Below the pieces are notes generated by a model. It searched no databases, was not told the DNA's origin, and saw only the letters and a list, made by a program, of their open reading frames with translations. A stretch of 64,000 bases of DNA, from the NCBI RefSeq assembly GCF_002443255.2, contig NW_019211459.1, forward strand, positions 22,454,477-22,518,476. Reading direction: 5' to 3'. The translations under genes were made by a program, and so were the position numbers. Shown here one piece after another: positions 62,962-64,000 of this stretch; positions within the stretch are counted from its first letter, which is position 1, and every line of letters starts with the position of its first letter. Origin of the DNA: Varroa destructor (lineage: Eukaryota; Arthropoda; Arachnida; Mesostigmata; Varroidae).

Positions 62962-63263
62962 CGATCCTTTATCTACTAGCACTTATGCCACTCGCAAACG
63001 CCTCCGAAACGGTCTGCTTATAAACAACGTAATCTGAAAAGTTTATTTACATGCGATTTGGACGCAGGCGTTTAGGCTTAGCAACTGGCGTTCTGCTTGC
63101 AGTACTTGCGGGGTTTATTTGCTGACAGACTATTCAGTCGTAGAATGACTTCAGCAGGTTGACCGATCGCCGATTTAGTAATTAATACTAAGTGCTTTAA
63201 TTACAGAGCTTAAAAATACGTGCGAACGGCACATGGTTCACTGAGGTTATCAGATAGATGCTT

Positions 63264-63550
63264 TCATGCGGATGCACACCAAGGACATGTTTTGATTTTC
63301 CCAAGGTCCCCGCTGAAATGACGGAAGAGAACGAATTCATGGAAGACATTCAAGATGATCGTGGAATCTGTTTGCGAACGTTCCTCTAAAGGAAGCTGTG
63401 GACTACGCGTAAACAGTTGTCGAACCTGTTTATCGTAAGATTCTGTAGCGCGAATATCACGAACCGTCCAAATGAGTCCATCCACTTGCGTTTCTGCGGA
63501 ATCACGTAATAGGCCTAAAAGTGGTGCCGTTGCTGTACTTCTAAATTTAG
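63264..63550 (-). CDS. Possible exon or ORF, unidentified
   Basis: On the minus strand a frame stays open for about 90-95 codons, beginning near an AG at about 63548 (STATAPLLGLLRDSAETQVDG) and running through LIWTVRDIRATESY and LPLEERSQTDSTIILNVFHE to TGA at 63264-63266. The peptide is protein-like and richer in GC than the flanks, but no domain was recognised. A donor at CCTTG/GTGTGC is possible. It may belong to a gene to the right of the window. Confidence 0.3.
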
Positions 63551-64000
63551 CTATTTAGCCGAATTAGAAAACTGACATATTAGCAAAAGGATGACTTGTT
63601 CTGTGCGAAGAAGAGGAAATGCCCCAAGGCAAATACATAAACACATGCACTTAAAGGTGAATTCTCAACTCCATTGTAGAGGCGCAACAGTTCGAGAGTC
63701 ACGAAATCTAAAAGAAGCTGTTTGAGCCAAATGAGCAAGACACACGGCGTCTAGAAACCAGACATTGAAAAGCAATCCGGAAGTGTTTGTTTTTGCCATA
63801 GGCTACATGATCTTACCAAAGTGGAACATTAGATCGAGTTGAAATCTGTAGGAACCCTATGATGGCAAATGGCTGTTCATCGGAAGTCTAAAGAATCTAA
63901 AGAAACCTCAATGAATCACACTAAATGTAGAATTACGATTTACTGAACTTCGCTTCAACTGCAGAAGGATAAAAAAAAAAGTACAAATAACACCTTATTA

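Noticed and set aside
1..64000. CRISPR arrays, bacterial operons, phage or other prokaryotic systems
   Set aside because: The window is spliced eukaryotic DNA. No regularly spaced repeats or operon structure were seen.

Overview
This is a piece of an animal nuclear genome. Genes are split by GT-AG introns of about 100 bp to 2 kb, intergenic DNA is AT-rich with microsatellites, and there is no operon-like packing. The four recognisable genes are conserved animal genes. An APLIP1/JIP1 protein that matches insect Aplip1 block by block, and an arthropod-type troponin I with alternative coiled-coil exons, point to an arthropod. A chelicerate such as a mite or tick is my guess; the sequence does not fix the species.

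Layout: (1) 126-6233, minus: MICU1, the mitochondrial calcium-uptake gatekeeper. Eight coding exons are visible and the last part lies beyond the left edge. (2) 8982-14458, plus: APLIP1/JIP1, the JNK and kinesin scaffold, in eleven predicted exons. It is divergent from MICU1 across a 2.7 kb spacer. (3) 14459-22700: mostly non-coding, with a degenerate Tc1/mariner-type transposase near 17.5-18.0 kb, a hairpin-rich segment ending in a T-run at 19.75-20.14 kb, and two unidentified tail-to-tail exon-like ORFs at 20.25-20.66 kb. (4) 22.7-32.55 kb, plus: a GC- and microsatellite-rich stretch that is probably the promoter and 5' UTR of an RFX5/RFX7-type transcription factor, whose six coding exons lie at 29176-32546. 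(5) 35737-38720, minus: troponin I, with two mutually exclusive coiled-coil exons that differ by exactly seven residues. (6) 38.7-62.3 kb: a long stretch without a recognisable gene. It holds a tRNA pseudogene (49.67 kb), a nuclear copy of mitochondrial nad1 (56.3-56.7 kb), a 38-bp tandem duplication and several perfect hairpins. (7) 62320-62961, plus: an uncharacterised Ser/Thr-rich single-pass membrane protein.

The genes do not form a functional cluster. They cover mitochondrial calcium control, axonal transport and JNK scaffolding, transcription, and muscle regulation. The most useful observations are two predicted GC-AG introns (JIP1 and RFX), a roughly 60-residue insertion in the JIP1 PTB domain, the heptad-length difference between the troponin I alternative exons, the NUMT, and the hairpin-rich putative RNA locus. 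All exon boundaries were set by hand from splice consensus, reading phase and remembered family sequence. No alignment or RNA evidence was available.
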